From Glaciecola sp038744645 (GTDB lineage: Bacteria > Pseudomonadota > Gammaproteobacteria > Enterobacterales > Alteromonadaceae): a stretch of 7,988 nt of DNA. The stretch lies in the NCBI GenBank assembly GCA_038744645.1, contig JBCDMA010000187.1, forward strand, positions 1 to 7,988, in the 5' to 3' direction. The notes beneath the pieces are model-generated. The model saw only the letters and a list, made by a program, of their open reading frames with translations. It had not been told where the DNA came from and made no database searches. How positions within the stretch are numbered: the first letter of the stretch is position 1; the number at the start of each line of letters is the position of its first letter. Made by a program: the position numbers and the translations under genes. Positions 5,929 to 7,988 of the stretch are shown piece after piece.

Positions 5929-6386
5929 GGACAGCTACCTTCTTCCAATTTATTTTTACCATTAGCATTACCAGCGCTAGTCTTACTGCATTCGTGCAAA
6001 TCTGATGAACCGGAATGGTTGCTTATTTCCAGTGATAGCTCACCGCAAATAAGAGGAATATCAAATCCACAAATGGCGTTACCTGCTGTGCGGATCAGTG
6101 GCCGCTTTATCAATATTGGCTCTTTTAACATCAGCGCTATCGCGTCTGACGCATTGAGTGTGTCTGGTTTTACCTCACCGCTCTTTACCGTTGGGGCGTT
6201 TTCGTTGAACCAATTTGCTACGGGTAAAGCACCAAAAAACATCGTTAGCGAATCAGGTGTCCATGGTTCAGTTAAAATACTCTTCACTTCCACATTGACG
6301 CCCAATTCTCGAAGCATCCTTTTTTGTTTCGCGTTGGTAATACAACCCGGTTTTTCATAAAAGGTAACTGACGGATTGCTCATCAT
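5925..6386 (-). CDS. nifO: NifO, ArsC-like nitrogenase-associated protein
   Basis: This 153-aa protein has the thioredoxin-fold, ArsC/Spx-like pattern of the nitrogenase-associated family. FYEKPGCITNAKQK near the N-terminus holds the single active-site-like Cys15; ALPVANWFNENAP follows at about 53-65; EPILIKRPLI (89-98) matches the ArsC substrate-side motif. In A. vinelandii, NifO affects how molybdenum is shared between nitrogenase and nitrate assimilation; its chemistry is not settled. After the core comes a polar tail of roughly 35 residues with His131, Cys133 and a terminal Cys152, which looks lineage-specific. ATG at 6386 begins 1 nt after the ferredoxin stop, with AAGG (6396-6399) 9 nt upstream. 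A start at 6419 would lie inside the ferredoxin gene and adds a non-conserved leader; 6383 is also possible. Placement beside nifQ fits a Mo-related job. Confidence 0.88.
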   Translation of the reverse strand: MMSNPSVTFYEKPGCITNAKQKRMLRELGVNVEVKSILTEPWTPDSLTMFFGALPVANWFNENAPTVKSGEVKPDTLNASDAIALMLKEPILIKRPLIRTAGNAICGFDIPLICGELSLEISNHSGSSDLHECSKTSAGNANGKNKLEEGSCP

Positions 6387-6387
6387 G

Positions 6388-6666
6388 TTATCTGGCCTTG
6401 ATTTCCTGAATCGCTGCATTCATGAGTTCAGGCGGGATCCCCGTCAATGAACCAGGCGGATTGATAGCGATACCAGATGAGTCCTGAATCGCCGTTTCAA
6501 TCGGGCAAATGCTTGCACACTGAGGATCTGCGTAGTCGCCTGCGCACTCTGTGCACTTCTTTGCATTGACTATCATGTGCGACTTCCCTTCATCGATGGC
6601 ACTACTCGGGCAAACATCGATACAGGCAAAACAGCTTACGCATGCATCTATTATTTCAACTGCCAT
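6388..6666 (-). CDS. fdxN: 2[4Fe-4S] ferredoxin, FdxN-like
   Basis: This is a 92-aa bacterial-type ferredoxin with two [4Fe-4S] motifs. The first is Cys9-X2-Cys12-X2-Cys15-X3-Cys19-Pro. The second is Cys38-X2-Cys41-X8-Cys50-X3-Cys54-Pro, with the long insert typical of the nif-associated (FdxN/Alvin-like) class. All eight ligands are present. The remaining ~35 residues form a non-cysteine C-terminal extension. AAGGAG (6673-6678) lies 6 nt before the ATG. It is 25 nt downstream of nifB. In A. vinelandii the ferredoxin encoded here is linked to NifB-dependent FeMo-cofactor synthesis, so electron donation to NifB clusters is the likely role. A nif-cluster ferredoxin of another class cannot be excluded without a tree. 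Confidence 0.92.
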   Translation of the reverse strand: MAVEIIDACVSCFACIDVCPSSAIDEGKSHMIVNAKKCTECAGDYADPQCASICPIETAIQDSSGIAINPPGSLTGIPPELMNAAIQEIKAR

Positions 6667-6691
6667 AACTCGCTCCTTCTATGAACTGTCC

Positions 6692-7988
6692 TTACGCTGT
6701 CAACACCTGTGAATCTTCCACATCTTCTTCCAAAACACCCGATGCAATCATTTCGTTATAAAGCGACAAAACGGCTTCTTCTATCGGCTCCATAGCATAC
6801 TCACCGTTAGGCTTGATGCCCGCTTCTTCGAGTAATCCCCATGGCTCAAAGCCAATTTTTGAACAAAGAACCGCTTCGCATCCTTTAAGCGATCGGATGG
6901 AGCCTGCAAGCGCGCTTTCTTTCTCTCCACATGTGTCATTGCCGATGCAGTATTGGTCTACTTTGCGGTGTCCGATAAAACGCACGCCGTTAGACGATGC
7001 TTCGTATACTAAGAATTCGGTCGCATGGCCGAAATGCTGGTTGATGATGCCGCCGCCTGATGTCGCGACTGCCATCAGCACTGGTCGATATATCTTGTCT
7101 GGCGCAGGTGCGGCATTTTCAGAAGATACGGCGGCTTTAGCATGTTTCTCATTAAGAGCTTCAATGATGCCTTCATGAATAACCGCACGTTTTTCCATTG
7201 CCGCGTCATAGTCGATTTCCATTTCTTCAATCTTATCCATGGTGAATTCTTCACCTCGGTCTTCGCCTAACAGGCCAACAGCATCGGCGCGGCATTGACG
7301 ACAATGGCGCATCATGTTCATATCACCCGAACATGCATCTTGAAGGGTTTGGAGCTCGGCATCTTCAGGACTGCGCTGTCCCATTACGCCATAGAATGTA
7401 CCGTGTTCTGCTTCAGCAATTAATGGCATTACATTGTGTAAAAACGCGCCTTTTGCTTTGACCACGCGACTCACTTCTTTTAAGTGCTCCTCGTTTACGC
7501 CAGGGATCATAACGGAATTCACTTTAACCAAGATGCCTCTCTCGGTAAGCATCTCTAGCCCCTTTTGTTGCTGCTCTATTAGGATTTTTGCGCCTTTAAC
7601 GCCTCTAATGCGACGGCCATTCCAGTAAATCCAAGGGTAGATTTTGGCACCTATTTCAGGATCCAAGGTGTTGATGGTGATAGTGACATGGTCGATATTG
7701 TGCTGAGAAAGCTCTTCAACTGCGTCAGGCAACGCCAGTCCGTTAGTAGATACACATAATTTGATATCAGGCGTTTGCTCGCTGAGCATTCTAAAGGTCG
7801 CAAAAGTGCGTTCTGGGTTTGCTAATGGGTCGCCAGGGCCAGCAATACCAAGTACTGTCATTTGAGGTATATTGGCTGCGACTGCTTTAACTTTCTTGAC
7901 GGCTTGTTCAGGTGAAAGCAATTCGGAAACGACACCAGGTCGTGACTCATTTGCACAATCGAATTTGCGATTACAATAATGGCATTGA
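6692..7988 (-). CDS. nifB: NifB, NifB-co synthase with NifX-like domain (5' end off window)
   Basis: NifB is a radical SAM enzyme that fuses two [4Fe-4S] clusters and inserts carbide and sulfur to make the 8Fe core of FeMo-cofactor. The reading frame stays open to the window edge: upstream of the TTG at 7921 it encodes CHYCNRKFDCANESRPGVVS, holding the last two Cys of the radical SAM CX3CX2C motif (codons 7982-7984 and 7973-7975). About 431 residues are visible; the start and first radical SAM Cys lie beyond 7988. Further marks are GIAGPGDPLANP, CVSTNGL, EHGTFYGVMGQR and CRQCRADAVGLLGED, which supplies ligands for the substrate clusters. Past a linker at about 7095, the C-terminal NifX/NafY-like cofactor-binding domain starts (MAVATSGG, NQHFGH). 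This two-domain form is usual in Proteobacteria. The sigma-54/NifA promoter expected for nifB would be outside the window. Confidence 0.97.
   Translation of the reverse strand, partial: QCHYCNRKFDCANESRPGVVSELLSPEQAVKKVKAVAANIPQMTVLGIAGPGDPLANPERTFATFRMLSEQTPDIKLCVSTNGLALPDAVEELSQHNIDHVTITINTLDPEIGAKIYPWIYWNGRRIRGVKGAKILIEQQQKGLEMLTERGILVKVNSVMIPGVNEEHLKEVSRVVKAKGAFLHNVMPLIAEAEHGTFYGVMGQRSPEDAELQTLQDACSGDMNMMRHCRQCRADAVGLLGEDRGEEFTMDKIEEMEIDYDAAMEKRAVIHEGIIEALNEKHAKAAVSSENAAPAPDKIYRPVLMAVATSGGGIINQHFGHATEFLVYEASSNGVRFIGHRKVDQYCIGNDTCGEKESALAGSIRSLKGCEAVLCSKIGFEPWGLLEEAGIKPNGEYAMEPIEEAVLSLYNEMIASGVLEEDVEDSQVLTA

Noticed and set aside
6692..7921. nifB starting at the TTG at 7921
   Set aside because: The frame continues upstream with the radical SAM cysteines and the conserved ESRPG segment, so the gene is cut by the window edge.
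1..7988. CRISPR arrays, tRNA or rRNA genes, insertion sequences
   Set aside because: No regularly spaced repeats, no tRNA-like or rRNA sequence and no transposase-like product were seen by eye.

Overview
This window looks like the chromosome of a nitrogen-fixing gammaproteobacterium, probably marine or aquatic. The evidence is an Azotobacter-type run of nif accessory genes, together with a large TonB-dependent receptor of the kind common in Alteromonadales-like, Xanthomonas and Caulobacter lineages, and moderate GC content. The genus cannot be set from the sequence alone. Gene names rest on remembered family motifs; no database search was run.

Left part (1-3761, + strand): a two-gene unit. 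A TonB-dependent outer-membrane receptor is followed after 61 nt by a secreted protein with an N-terminal beta-sandwich-like region and a Cys-dependent tyrosine-phosphatase-type domain. A plausible reading is uptake of a ligand across the outer membrane, with dephosphorylation of that ligand or a related molecule in the periplasm. The substrate is unknown.

Middle (3762-3965): a gap of about 200 bp between convergent units. It holds a perfect 9-bp inverted repeat and a good intrinsic terminator; no gene was seen.

Right part (3966-7988, - strand, read right to left): a tightly packed nif operon in the order nifB (5' end off the window), 2[4Fe-4S] ferredoxin (fdxN-like), nifO (ArsC-like nitrogenase-associated protein), nifQ, a rhodanese-like/ankyrin fusion, a monothiol glutaredoxin (Grx4/Grx5-nif type) and an IbaG-type BolA protein. 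Gaps are 25 nt or less, or the genes overlap by 4 nt (nifO/nifQ and nifQ/rhodanese). From nifB to the glutaredoxin the order matches, as far as I recall, the minor nif cluster of Azotobacter vinelandii (nifB-fdxN-nifO-nifQ-rhdN-grx5nif). The operon supports FeMo-cofactor synthesis. NifB makes the NifB-co [8Fe-9S-C] precursor, the ferredoxin probably supplies electrons, NifQ and perhaps NifO handle molybdenum, and the glutaredoxin-BolA pair probably carries or stores [2Fe-2S] clusters or iron.

The points most worth a second look are: the BolA gene at the end of the nif operon beside its predicted glutaredoxin partner; the nif rhodanese, which has Ser in place of the catalytic Cys and carries ankyrin repeats plus a basic tail; and the secreted phosphatase, whose P-loop departs from the usual signature on both sides.
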